A DNA stretch of 64,000 bases from NCBI RefSeq assembly GCF_000321225.1, contig NW_004450566.1, positions 3,094,219-3,158,218 of the forward strand, written 5' to 3'. Source of the DNA: Odobenus rosmarus divergens. Lineage: Eukaryota; Chordata; Mammalia; Carnivora; Odobenidae. The number at the start of each line of letters is the position of its first letter. The stretch's first letter is position 1. Both the position numbers and the translations under genes were made by a program. The notes beneath the pieces are model-generated. The model was not told the origin of the DNA. It worked only from the letters and a program-made list of their open reading frames with translations, and did no database searches. Shown one piece after another: positions 11,740-22,043 of the stretch.

Positions 11740-12640
11740 TGTCTGTAGTAGTGAGCCAGTTTCTCTGCCTGCCTTAGGCCTTTTCTGTGTAAAATGAGCT
11801 GAGAAAGGAAAAATACAACGTAGATGAAATCTGTGGCAGAAAAGAGGAAGTAAAATAAAAATTTCCTTTTCCTGGCTCCAGGGAATTATGGGGACGACAG
11901 GGAGCATAGAGGCAGGAGACATGTGGTTGAGACGTGGGAGTCTTGCTGTCAACCCTCTGAAGGGAAATCCTGAAACAGAGGGGACTGCAGTTGTCAGAGG
12001 GAGATGTTGAAGCTGGGGACGCTGTGGCTCTTCTTCCTATTTGGGACGCTGGTACAGACAGCTGGTAATAGGCTGTGGTCTGGAATGGCCCCAGGGCAGT
12101 TCTTCGGAGAACAGAGTTAGTCAGGTAGAAAGGACCTGTGGAAGAGTCAGGAGGTAATCTTAGCTTTCTTTGGTTATAAGGTACCAGAGTTGCCTCCTTG
12201 TCCCATATCAGGGGGAATACTGAAAGTAATTGGGAGTCCGTGGGCATGCCACAGGTCAGACCCAAGATGCCCTCACAGCACAGCATGGGCCATCTGTTAG
12301 ACTAAGTCTAGGGACCTGTGGTGGTCAACAGGGAAGAGAATCAGAATATGTCTGCAATGCCAGCGAGAGTACCATAGTAGGGCTCCATCAGATGTAAGCT
12401 CTCGGTGAGGCTTAACTGAGTTTACAGGGACAGAAACTACAAGTTATTCCAGGCAGAAGCTGAGCAGCAGGAACCAATATGCTGCCCAAAGATGGGAACT
12501 CCTGTAACAGTGCCTCAGAAACACCAACCAACACAGACACAAGAACCAGCACAAGGCAAAAGTATTTCCTTTCTGCTAATGCTCTGAAGTCAAAACTAGA
12601 TGCCTTCTTTAACAATGAAAGATGCCTTCTTGGAGTGGGG
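11740..12640 (-). other. GC-richer tract with a 170-codon minus-strand frame, unassigned
   Basis: Base composition is clearly less AT-rich than on either side. On the minus strand a frame of 170 codons is open at 11774-12286. Its product is rich in Ser, Thr and Pro with no domain or motif I recognise and no transmembrane or signal segment. Near 12600-12632 the direct repeat gatgccttctt occurs twice. The tract may be a degraded, unrecognised LTR or DNA element, or unique sequence. I do not call it a gene. Confidence 0.3.
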
Positions 12641-12829
12641 TGAAGGTAGAGTGGAGTGCTACTTAGATATAGACAAGAGGCAGCGAATCAAAAGAAACTG
12701 TTAGAAACATTTTACCATGTTGGGCAAGTTTAACATTTATGGTGATCTACTACTTAGAAAGTAAAATCAGTAACAGATAAAAGAAGGTAAGTTTTCTGCA
12801 CAAATTTAAGTGCAGTGTAAATAAACCTG

Positions 12830-13005
12830 AACCCCAGCAGAATCACATTATAGTTCTTTGTCATCGATTCTCTGTATACCAATGGGGTGTAAGTGACTTG
12901 AGGGCAGAAAGCTACCTTACTTTTCTTTGGTATCTGCTATGAATAGCATAATTTTGGGCATAAAGAAAATGCTAAAACAGTGTTTATTAGATTGAAATGA
13001 ATTTA
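12830..13005 (+). repeat. L2 LINE-like remnant
   Basis: The order gtaagtgacttgagggcaga, then ttctttggtatctgctatga, then aaagaaaatgctaaaacagt resembles the 3' end of L2. The L2 pattern is a 'gggcaggg..cttgt' core, then a 'cccagcacctagcacagtg' part, then 'aataaatgtttgttgaatgaa'. Old and diverged. Confidence 0.55.
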
Positions 13006-13249
13006 CTGCTACCAAGAGCATTCGCTTTGAAATCAAGTTTCCCTGGCGCTTGCGCTGAACAACCCTAGGAGACAATTCTGGTATTTTTCCGGAAGTTCTG
13101 AATCTTGAAGAATTGGTTCAAAGGCAATCTAACCAGAGGTATTAGCATGAGCAAAGACATGGAGATAAGAAACAAGTGTGTTTGCAAAATGGTGAGTTCT
13201 CCAATTTGGCTGATTAGGAATTATCATTATCAGGGTTAAATTCCAGTAA

Positions 13250-13375
13250 TAATATTGGCAGTTATAATTTACTAAGCACTTTTGCCATTAGCATATTACT
13301 GTACTTTGAAATTTATATCCTTCATTTCAATTAACAATCCTATGGCAGTGGGTATTACTGCCGTATTAACCAGGT
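13250..13375 (-). repeat. MIR-like remnant, antisense, left half of a split copy
   Basis: ttactaagcacttttgccat and later caatcctatggcagtgggta with a degraded tail fit antisense MIR up to the point where tattattattcccattttac would follow. The right half appears to resume at about 14035, so the intervening 650 bp is an insertion into the MIR. Confidence 0.55.
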
Positions 13376-13990
13376 TCCAATTAGGAGACAGAAATCACAC
13401 AGTAATTCAAACATGGAAAGTTACTGTAATACGGGATTGACTAGGTAGGGGGAAGGAAAACTAAAGAATTTTAGTATAGTGAATACAGGCTGAAGCTTCT
13501 ACTCCTAGCTAGGGCTGACATCTAGTACCCAAACAGGAAACAAATCTGGATGATTTCCTCCCATGGCCCACTGGATGGTGAAGTTGGTTGAGATTTTGCA
13601 AAAAAGACCCACTAGGAATCCTCCTCCGGGGTGCTGGGGAAACTGCCTGTGGAAAAGTTCTGAGCCTCAGAGTGCCCTGAAAGCCAAGGGGGAAAGCTAT
13701 CCAAAGGGGTGTGCAGAGATGGTCGTACCTTCTGCACAGCTGCTCAGCTGTGTGCTAAGGGAGCCGCTCCTAGAAAAGTGCTGTCTACTGCTTGCCCAGA
13801 GGTGCTAATTGCTGTCGTTTGATGTTGGAGCTGGGTAGAAGTCCTCTGCGGTTCAGGGACCTGGGAGAGAGGCTCACCAGAACCCAGAAGAGAAACTCCT
13901 ACCTCTGGTGTCCCTCTAGCACCCTCTACTGATAAAGCGTAACATCATGTCCTCTGGAAAAGGAGAAACAATTAGTGTTTCTCCTTTTGA
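13376..13990. repeat. Old interspersed repeat inserted in a MIR, family unresolved
   Basis: The block is less AT-rich than its flanks. It contains phrases typical of a common mammalian repeat (accagaacccagaagagaaa, then ggtgtccctctagcaccctc, then tactgataaagcgtaacatc). The 81-codon frame at 13563-13808 falls inside it and is not taken as a gene. I could not assign the family or find a target-site duplication. Confidence 0.45.
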
Positions 13991-14034
13991 GAATGAAATG
14001 CAAATTTGTGGCTGAAAACCCTTCTTGTTTACTT

Positions 14035-14145
14035 TTTACAGATGAGTAATTTGAGTTTCAGATTTTTGTATCTTTGAGTCACACAAATGATCAGAAATGC
14101 TTGGAATTCAAACACTTGCGTATTTAGTTTTCATTATATGTTGCT
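14035..14145 (-). repeat. MIR-like remnant, antisense, right half
   Basis: ttttacagatgagtaatttg is the antisense MIR core (attttacagatgaggaaactgag-type). gagtcacacaaatgatcaga and gaattcaaacacttgcgtat continue it in the right order. Together with 13250-13375 it makes one MIR split by a later insertion. Confidence 0.65.
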
Positions 14146-15600
14146 GCTCTAGAAGATTCATCTGACAACTGTGTGTAGGATACATTATAGTGGGAGGGAG
14201 CCTGGGGTAAGAATATCTAGTAAGTTGTTATGGTGAGCCATGTAGAAGAAAATGAGGACTTCTGAAATATGTAACTGCATGGACCTTTTTGTGTAATTTC
14301 GGGATTTTCTCTTCTAAGTTAAGCCGGTTGATACAAGAATTCGGTTGTTTTGAGTGTCATATGGTAAAAACAATTGACAGGAAAATGCTTATAGACTCAT
14401 TTAAAGGCTCTAATTTAAATGTATACAAAGAAACAACTTACTATATTTAGATTGTTCTCAATCTAAATTTTGCATTTCACATGTATCTCTGTTAGAGGAA
14501 CAGCTCTTACTGGTTTTCAAAGCCTCAAAAGACTGCCTGGTATAGATAATACCATCTGATGGGGTGAATTTTTTAGACCCTTCTTACCCTTCCCAAAGGC
14601 TTTGGAGTCTCCAGCTATGTGCCAAACTGCTTCCTAGGTCTAAGTAACTATGGGCATAATACTCAGCTTCCCAGGCTGACTTCCTCAGCTGTGCCCAACC
14701 CTCGTGAGCCCATGTTTCAGATCTGTCTGTGATACATCCAAACAACTATTACCTTTCCTCCATAAATTACATGGACTTTTAAGGGAAGTCTTTTAGAATC
14801 CCAACTGTCACTTAGAAGAACGCAATGATTCATAGAATCTGTGTTATACTGGATTTACTGCGTTCTGTCCATTGTCTTAAACTCATTCTTAAAATTTAAC
14901 CAGAGGACTGCTTTTTCTGGTTTTCCTCATCGCCAGCCCCCCTTCCACCTCAGACTAATGGGCAGTGTTGTGTAGTGGTTAAGACTATGTTTTGGTTCTG
15001 AGAATGCGCCATGCAGACCTGCAGGTAGAGAGAGCATAAGGAGCATAACTGACCACAGGCCCCACGTGCTGTGCTCTGAAACCTGTAGCTGCATTTGCAC
15101 TGAGGCGCACTTCCTACTGGCTGCTCCTGCTGGGTACCTGAGCACAGCAGGGAGATGAAGGGAGGCTCAGTCTTGGGAGACAGGGCATTCCTCTGATGCT
15201 ATCTTTGACCCACGACTGACAACCTTGGCAAACCTTCCTTAGACTGCCCTGCGTCTAAATCACTTTTGCCCCATCCGTTTTCTCTCTCTTTCACTTCTCT
15301 AGAGATTTGCATAGTGGTCTGAAAGCTCTCCCATCCTTTCTAGCTTTTTCTCCATTTCTCCACAGGTATATCCCCAAGTAAAATCTTTGCATTTTTCATT
15401 CCATTTTGGCGTTTGCTTCTTGGAGCTTTGGAACGAAGTCATCTGTGGATTCAATACAGTTGGTTCAAACTTGGGCTTGGCCATTTACTGTCAGTTAACC
15501 GCTGTTTTCTGCAGTTGAGGTATATATAATATGGGAATAATGAATTATGTACTTCATGGGGTATTTATAAGGGTTGATAACATTCATATGTATATATAGA
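14146..15600. other. Stretch with no assigned feature
   Basis: No recognised repeat. The part from 14927 to 15145 is less AT-rich and carries a 72-codon minus-strand frame without identifiable product. A pyrimidine-rich run lies near 15280-15360. Confidence 0.45.
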
Positions 15601-15623
15601 AAATTAAAAAAAATAAATGTTAG

Positions 15624-15780
15624 GGCGCCTGGGTGGCTCAGATGGTTAAGCGTCTGCCTTCGGCTCAGGTCGTGATCCCAGGGTCTTGGGATCGAGTCCC
15701 GCATCGGGCTCCCTCCTCCTTGGGAGCCTGCTTCTCCCTCTGCCTCTCTCTCTCTGTCTCTCATGAATAAATAAATAAAA
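15624..15780 (+). mobile_element. Can-SINE, caniform-wide type tail
   Basis: It starts ggcgcctgggtggctcagat and has a good B-box region, a CT-rich block ending ctctgtctctcatgaataaa, and then (AATA)n. The target duplication is A-rich and ends aaataaatgttag on both sides (left copy ending at 15623, right copy ending at 15802). The 'catgaataaataaataaa' tail differs from the 'ctgtcaaataaataaa' tail of other copies in the window, so two source lineages are present. Confidence 0.94.
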
Positions 15781-15802
15781 ATTAAAAAAAAATAAATGTT
15801 AG

Positions 15803-16384
15803 CTGTTACATTTTTATATTCCTGGCACAGTTTACTGTATAGAAATCTAGGTGAGAAAATTTTATATGAGCTGTCAGAAATTTTTCAACTCATCTTGTTA
15901 GGTACCTCTTGAATTTATACTTAATGCAAAAAAAAAAAAAAAAGGAAGCCACCATATCTAAGGATGTTGAAGAATAAAAGCAGAAAATGAGGGGAATATT
16001 CATACTGTCCATATACTGTTAGCACAGCAAACCTAGCAAAAATTTCCATATGCACAACTTAAAAGACTCCATTTTGCTATATTTAGCCACCATAGGTGAA
16101 TAACAAGAAAGAATAAATTACAGGAATCAGTAGGACATCACCAAAGGCTGGGGATACCCTGCATGTAAATGAAATGTGTGAAGGGTAAGAGGAAACAATA
16201 AGCAGATATTAAGTGAACAATAACTAACTTCTTGTGCATAATCACATTTTAAGTGATATTTACCCAAATGCATGTGCAGAAATTTATTTGATTTTTTTCC
16301 TCTGGAATGTTAATATAGACGTAGTATCTAGGGACAACTATCCTGGAATGGTATCATATGATCCAATTCTACATTATACTTTTT
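15803..16384. other. AT-rich stretch, nothing assigned
   Basis: No gene or clear mobile element. A run of A sits at about 15929-15944. Confidence 0.5.
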
Positions 16385-16390
16385 AAAGAA

Positions 16391-16393
16391 TTT

Positions 16394-16459
<66 letters not shown>

Positions 16460-16474
16460 TTTCTTTCTTTTTCT

Positions 16475-16513
<39 letters not shown>

Positions 16514-16600
16514 CTTTCCTTTCCTTTCCTTTCCTTTCCTTTCCTTTCCTTTCCTTTCCTTTCCTTTCCTTTCCTTTTCTTTCTTTTCTTTTTCTTTTTT
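16391..16600. repeat. (TTTC)n then (TTTCC)n microsatellite on a SINE tail
   Basis: About 120 bp of mostly TTTC units (16391-16512) is followed by about 60 bp of TTTCC units (16513-16575), then a mixed T/C run. It lies exactly where the A-rich tail of the antisense SINE to its right should be. On the element's own strand it reads GAAA and GGAAA. Long frames on both strands here (110-112 codons) are pure repeat translation. Confidence 0.95.
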
Positions 16601-16764
16601 GACAGAGAACAAGCAGGGGAGGGGCAGAGGGAGAGAGAGAATCTTAAGCAGGCTCCACACCCAGCACAGAGCCTGATGTGGGGCTCGATGTTATAACCCT
16701 GAGACCATGACCTGAGCTGAAATCAAAAGTCAGACACCTAACAAATGAGCCACCCAGACACTCC
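16601..16764 (-). mobile_element. Can-SINE, antisense, older subfamily
   Basis: The GA-rich block (ggcagagggagagagagaat), then cttaagcaggctccacaccc and the reverse-complement head with atgagccacccagacactcc identify it. The element including its microsatellite tail is bounded by an 11-bp target-site duplication, aaagaattttc, at 16385-16395 and 16765-16775. The 'aatcttaagcaggctcc' wording matches the older group also seen at 38561-38757 and 54888-55064. Confidence 0.93.
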
Positions 16765-16775
16765 AAAGAATTTTC

Positions 16776-16890
16776 AAATAAGTGATCTTAAATAATTCTC
16801 GCAACCACATGAGAGGTAATAGAACAAATATTAACAGTCTTATTTTCTATTCCCATAAATAGATGAATAAGCCTGTAATGACCTTGTAGA
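16776..16890 (-). repeat. MIR-like remnant, antisense
   Basis: attctcgcaaccacatgaga, then a degraded block with ttattttctattcccataaa and tagatgaataagcc, follows antisense MIR (aatcctcacaacaaccctatgagg, then attttacagatgag). Diverged. Confidence 0.5.
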
Positions 16891-17897
16891 GGACACTTTG
16901 CTCATTCTTTATTCATAGTTCAGTAGGATTCTAAGATCTGATGAGGAATTGGTTAAATTCAGTATCATTCAGAATTTCTAGATCCATTTATGTCTCTTGA
17001 ATACCACATTAATTGGGACTTAATGGAACCTCTGAGACTTTTCAAGATGTGGTGAAACAGAAATCACCCTGGACTCTGTCCAACAAATTGAACTCAGCAA
17101 GAAAGGAGTGTTCTGGTATATTTGTCCAAAGATACCTGATATGGTGACAAAAATGGTTTCCAAACAGATCTTATTCAACTAGTATCCCTAAAATCTATAT
17201 TTATTTGGTCTGTCACATGGTTCCCATCAGGATTCTGTCCAAAAACAAGCAGTAAGTGAGCCATATGGATTTTTGTCTCCCCTGGTGAGCAAGAATGTGT
17301 TTGATTGCACAGCTTAGAGTTTCTACAGTGGAAGACTGGCACACATGTAACAGATGTAAGCTCCTGCTGGATCTTGTCCTACATCTGCCTTGAAAACAAG
17401 TTGCAACAGGGTTTTTATTTATATTAGATAGCCTGCTTCCCTGGTCTTTGACTCTAAAGCAAAAATTCTCTAAGACTTTTCAAATGAACTCCTACTCCTA
17501 TTTTAATCTTCCCATTCTCCCATTTTGGGTGATGTAATGGCATCGAATATGATAAAGAATGGGTACGTGAGAAAGGAATGAATGCCACATAATTACAGTC
17601 CATTGGTCTGCTTTTTAATTTTGTTTAGTTTTCCTAGAAATTTCAAGATACCTGTATTTTGCTTCAGCCATTTACAGAAGGAAGTGAAAATGTTGTGGTT
17701 CTGAGCAGAATGGTGTTTTCTTGAACTTCCCCTACAGTAGATGAGGACTACTAGATAACTGTGGTTTTATTATTCTTCCTTCTGAAATATACTGATCCAA
17801 TCGTTGATAAAAGTACTTTAGATAATTAGCCCAGCCTGCTTCTTGGCTCTCTTTCTACTAGCAGGAGAAACTCTAGTATATATAAGAAGTACCTAAG
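16891..17897. other. Stretch with no assigned feature
   Basis: No recognised repeat, exon or RNA gene. Composition is near the window average. Confidence 0.5.
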
Positions 17898-18042
17898 ATT
17901 TTTGTTAAAAATGCAACTTCCTGGGTCCGAATTTCAGAAATTCGGATCCAGTGTATCCTGCCAGCACCCAAGAATCTGCATTTGGTAAGGATCCTAGGTG
18001 GCTGATGCTAGAAAACGGTCTCACACTTTGAGAAAAACTGGT
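17898..18042 (+). repeat. MER5-type hAT DNA transposon remnant
   Basis: The parts are tttgttaaaaatgcaacttc, then cctgggtccgaatttcagaa, then aagaatctgcatttggtaag, then aggtggctgatgctagaaaa and cacactttgagaaaaactgg. They follow MER5A in order: an internal part of the hAT-Charlie non-autonomous element with the right terminus. A near-palindromic piece gaatttcagaaattcggatcc replaces the usual 'ccagagtttctgattcag'. Confidence 0.75.
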
Positions 18043-18511
18043 CTGATAGGTGTTTTCTTCTGATGACAATTTAGCAATTGAATCATCTCTCCCAAGGGAT
18101 TGCTTTGGTTATACATTTATAGCCATTTGAAGGTTTGATAAAAACAGCTAAAGAGTTCTGAGTAGTTTTTAATTGTAAAAAAGCCAATTAGCCTTTCAAA
18201 GGACAGAGATAATAAATTATGGACTGTAACTTACTTTAATAGCCACAGATCAAATAGCACAATGAGGTATAAGCAGTATAACTTGATTAACATACTTGAG
18301 AACCTATTGAATCTATCAGGCTTTTCCCATCTTGTTCGTCCTCCTTGAGGACGTTGCCCTTTTTTTACATATATATATGAGGATGTGTGTATATATGTGT
18401 GTGTGTGTGTGTATACACTCTTTTTTGAGTAGATTATCTCTGTATGTCTCTTCCTCATCTTTTCTCTCATTTTATGTTGAACCTCCCCAAACTTTTCTTT
18501 CACTTCCAACA
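18043..18511. other. Stretch with a short TG/TA microsatellite
   Basis: Mostly unassigned AT-rich sequence. At about 18369-18414 there is a TA/TG tract (tatatatatgaggatgtgtg, then (TG)n), which accounts for small frames here. Confidence 0.6.
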
Positions 18512-18524
18512 AGTTGTTATTTTT

Positions 18525-18720
18525 TTTTTTAAAGATTTTTTATTTATTTATTTGAGAGAGAGAATGAGAGAGAGAGAGAGCATGAGAGGGGGTTGGGTCA
18601 GAGGGAGAAGCAGACTCCCTGCTGAGCAGGGAGCCCGATGCGGGACTCGATCCCGGGACTCCAGGATCATGACCTGAGCCGAAGGCAGTCGCTTAACCAG
18701 CTGAGCCACCCAGGCGCCCT
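18525..18720 (-). mobile_element. Can-SINE, antisense
   Basis: Poly-T and ATTT tail, a GAGA block, cagactccctgctgagcagg, and a well-preserved reverse-complement head ending in gagccacccaggcgccc. A 13-bp target-site duplication, agttgttattttt, occurs at 18512-18524 and 18721-18733. The head is nearly intact, so this is one of the younger copies. Confidence 0.96.
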
Positions 18721-18733
18721 AGTTGTTATTTTT

Positions 18734-19604
18734 ATATCCCACTCAAATCTATTCCTTTGTGTCTTCTTCTCTCTTTCCAGTAAGGTATCTTCCCACCCTA
18801 TATCCATCCTGTCTCCTGAAAAAACCTCTTCCTGGTAACATTCCAAAGGAGTAATACTGTTCAAAATAACATTATATGTAATCAAATGAGATAATTCATG
18901 TGGAAATGCTTTGAAAATTAGTGAAGATTTTAAGCTAAAGTATACAAATTTGTTTGGGGTTGAAAAATTAGGACAAATGATGCTGGGAAAAAATTCAAGA
19001 TTGCCTTTACAAAAAGTGGGAAAACTACACTTGTAAGGATGCACCGAAGTGAGGTTCTCTGTGTTTCTTCTGGGGGAACATCGAAATTACATAATTACTG
19101 TGCTCAAATGAAGGAAGGAAGCAGTATGCCAGAGGAGCTCAGAGATGGGGTCTGCGCTCTTACACCACTGGTAGGAGCATAGAGAATAATACATCAACAC
19201 TCAATGGCGATTTAAGAAAGTTGTTGACCGTAAAAAAATTTAAGAAAATTTTGCTTAAGTGATTTCAAGAAAATTCCTGCTCTTAGATCTTTACATACTA
19301 TTTCTGTTTTATTTATTGCAATAGTATTGGTTTTAGGGTGTCCTACCTTGTACTGTTTGCTTGCCTTAAATATAATTCATAAAATGGAAGCGGGAAAAAT
19401 ACTTATTTATTCCCTCTACCAATTTTCAGAACAATGAGTGGGCACTCTAGTAACCTCTAAAGATAACCCATAAGTTTTAAAATATCATTATGAACTTAAT
19501 GAAACTTAATTTATTTGCATTATTCTGTACATCACAGTTGTTATTTCGATGCTGAAACAGTTCCATTTTGGGGGAGTGAAAGCCTATTTGTAAGTTGGGT
19601 TCTG
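18734..19604. other. Stretch with no assigned feature
   Basis: AT-rich, no recognised element. It forms the left flank of an inverted LINE-1. Confidence 0.5.
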
Positions 19605-20530
19605 TGATTTTTTTTTTTTTTTTAATTTAAATTAGCCAACTTATAATACATCATTAATTTCAGATGCAATATTCGAAAATTTATCAGTTGCGTATAACAC
19701 CCGGTGCATATCACATCACGTGCCCTCCTTAATGCCTATCACCCAGTTTCCCCATCTCCCCACCCACCTGCCCTCCAGCAACCCTCACTTTGTTTCCTAT
19801 AGCTATGAGTCTCTCATGGTTTTTCTCCCTCTTTAATGACTTCCCATTCTGTTTTCCCTCCTTTCCCTATGGTCCTCTGCCCTGTTTCTTATATTCCATA
19901 TACGGATGAAACCAAATGATAATTGTCTTTCTCTGACTGACTTACTTGACTCAGCATAATACCTTCCAGTTCCATCCATGTCGATGCAAATGGTGGGTAT
20001 TCATCCTTTCTGATGGCTGAGTAATATTCCACTGTATATATGTACACACCACATCTTCTTTATCCATTCATCTGTCGATGGACATCTCGGCTCCTTCCAC
20101 AGTTTGGTTATTGTGGACATTCCTGCTATGAACACTGGGGTGCAGGAGCCCCTTCAGATCACTACATCTGTATCTTTAGGGTAAATACCTAATAGTGCAA
20201 TTGCTGGGTCATCAGGTAGCTCTATTTTTAACTTTCTGAGGAAACTCCATACTGTTTTTAGTACACAGTGGCCGTACCAGCTTGCATTCCCACCAACAGT
20301 GTAGGAGGGTTCCCCTTTCTCCGCATCCTCACCAATATCTGTCATTTCCTGACTTGTTAATTTTAGCCATTCTGACTGGTGTGAGGTGGTATCTCATTTT
20401 GGTTTTGATTTGTATTTCCCTGTTGCCGAGTGATGTTGAACACTTTTTCATGTGTCTGTTGGCCATTTGTATGTCTTCTTTGGAAAAGTGTCTGTTCATG
20501 TCTTCTGCCCATTTATTGATTGGATTATTT
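19605..20530 (-). mobile_element. LINE-1 copy A, 3' part (3' UTR and end of ORF2), antisense
   Basis: The T-run at 19611-19623 is the antisense poly(A). Reading leftward-to-rightward, the 3' UTR of a carnivore LINE-1 follows (cacatcacgtgccctcctta, tgccctccagcaaccctca), then the antisense end of ORF2 with phrases such as tccactgtatatatgtacac and ctgactggtgtgaggtggta. Conservation is good, so it is younger than the copy at 1-1150. At about 20527-20534 the sequence flips strand into the next entry. Confidence 0.93.
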
Positions 20531-20715
20531 GGGACTTCATCAAGATAAGAAGCTTTTGCACAGTAAAGGAAATAGTCAATAAAACTAAGAGGCAACCCGT
20601 GGAATGGGAGAAGATATTTGCAAATGACATTTCAGATAAAGGGCTGGTATCCAAGATCTGTAAAGAACTTCTCAAACTCAACACTCAAAAAACAAATAAT
20701 CCAGTGAAGAAATGA
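20531..20715 (+). mobile_element. LINE-1 copy A, inverted 5' segment
   Basis: From gggacttcatcaagataaga onward the sequence is LINE-1 ORF2 in the sense direction, just upstream in the element of the piece to the left. It ends near aataatccagtgaagaaatg. The antisense piece begins with the same element position (aataatccaatcaataaatg on the minus strand), so about 20 bp of the element is present twice. This head-inverted layout is the classic product of twin priming during LINE-1 integration. The junction shares tttggg. No clear target-site duplication was found. Confidence 0.9.
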
Positions 20716-20845
20716 CATATACACTCTTATTTGAGCATGGTTACATTTTCTGTTATGACATAAACATTTTCTCATCATACTGTCCTTTCCTAAGCATTAC
20801 TTAAAAATAACTTCCATGATGTGAATACTGTATAAATAATTTAAC

Positions 20846-21031
20846 TTTTTTTTTCCAAAAATTTTTATTTATTTGACAGAGAGATAGAAGCACTAGTAGG
20901 CAGAGAGGCAGGCAGAGGGAGAAGCAGGCTCCCCACTGAACAGGGAGCCCGATGAGGGACTTGATCCCAGGACCCTGGGATCATGACCTGAGCTGAAGGC
21001 AGCCACTTAACTGACTGAGCCACCCAGGCAC
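20846..21031 (-). mobile_element. Can-SINE, antisense, older copy
   Basis: T-rich tail with ATTTATTTG, a GA-rich block, gaagcaggctccccactgaa, then gatcatgacctgagctgaag and ctgactgagccacccaggca. The head is diverged, and no clean target-site duplication was found. It is probably from the older caniform-wide group. Confidence 0.9.
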
Positions 21032-22043
21032 ACTTGATGTATTTTTTTTTTTAACCTGTGGCTATAATTACTTATTTCAAAGAAGTACTTAGGTACTATT
21101 TTACTTCCACTTAAGCATATTTAAAAATAAAGCTGAATATTCACCTGGTTTCCTCCAAGTAAATACAACTTTGATATAAAAGGCAAGAAATGCATTTCAT
21201 TCAAAGACCGTTTTTAAACAATTTTTTTTTAATAATAACTACGTGGCACTGAGGAAATAACTTTATCTCTTTGGATTTCTAGTTCTTCACCTAAGATGTG
21301 AAATAGGAATTTCTTTCACATCTTACAGCTCTGAAATACCTAGTTTTCTATATGCCTTTTTGCTGTCTAACACACTAATGCAAAATCGAAGGACTCATTT
21401 GGTTGTTTTTCACTATCCATCAGTTTCATTAACAAGAGCTTTACTACTTAGAAGAATATGGTAATAGATGATTAATGAGCCAGATCTGCAGCCTAAATAT
21501 ACATTCTCACATTGCTTAGCGTACTGATAAACCAGCTAAGAAAAAAAAGAAAACAAGTTGAGACTGTCCAATTTCCTTATGGTGGCAATTTTATTTTTTA
21601 CACTTAATGAAGTTAACACCTAGAAGAAACAAGAAAAATAGACAATAAATGCATAGGTGTCTTCAAAATGAGGACAAATGTCAAATCAAAATACAAGAAA
21701 ACAGGTAAAGTAAGAATAAAATATTAAATTTAACTTGCAAATTTTTAAAAAAAAATATTGAAGTCTCAGGTTATCTTTTTTTCCTAAAGTATTTACACAA
21801 ATTATTGTCCTTTGATCATGTCATTCCTTTTTCTCAGTTATTCTTTTGGCTTCTAATCAAGAGGTTAAGATACCAGGAAACCTCCTGATTATGTAATTTA
21901 TACTTATACTTTCCATACTGAAAGGCACCAAGGCTTCTTAGACCACTGATTTCAGCTGGATCAGGTAATATGTAAGAGATGATGGAGATGTCCTATTTTG
22001 ACAGAGAACAAACTAGTATGTCAAAAGGATACAGAATTCATAT
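21032..22043. other. Stretch with no assigned feature
   Basis: AT-rich, no exon or recognisable mobile element. It separates LINE-1 copies A and B. Confidence 0.5.

Noticed and set aside
16328..16696. 110-112 codon frames on both strands rich in Lys/Glu or Phe/Leu/Ser
   Set aside because: They are translations of the TTTC/TTTCC microsatellite and the adjoining SINE.
20282..20548. 88-codon plus-strand frame with hydrophobic segments
   Set aside because: It is the antisense strand of LINE-1 ORF2 3' sequence; similar antisense frames occur in every LINE-1 copy here.
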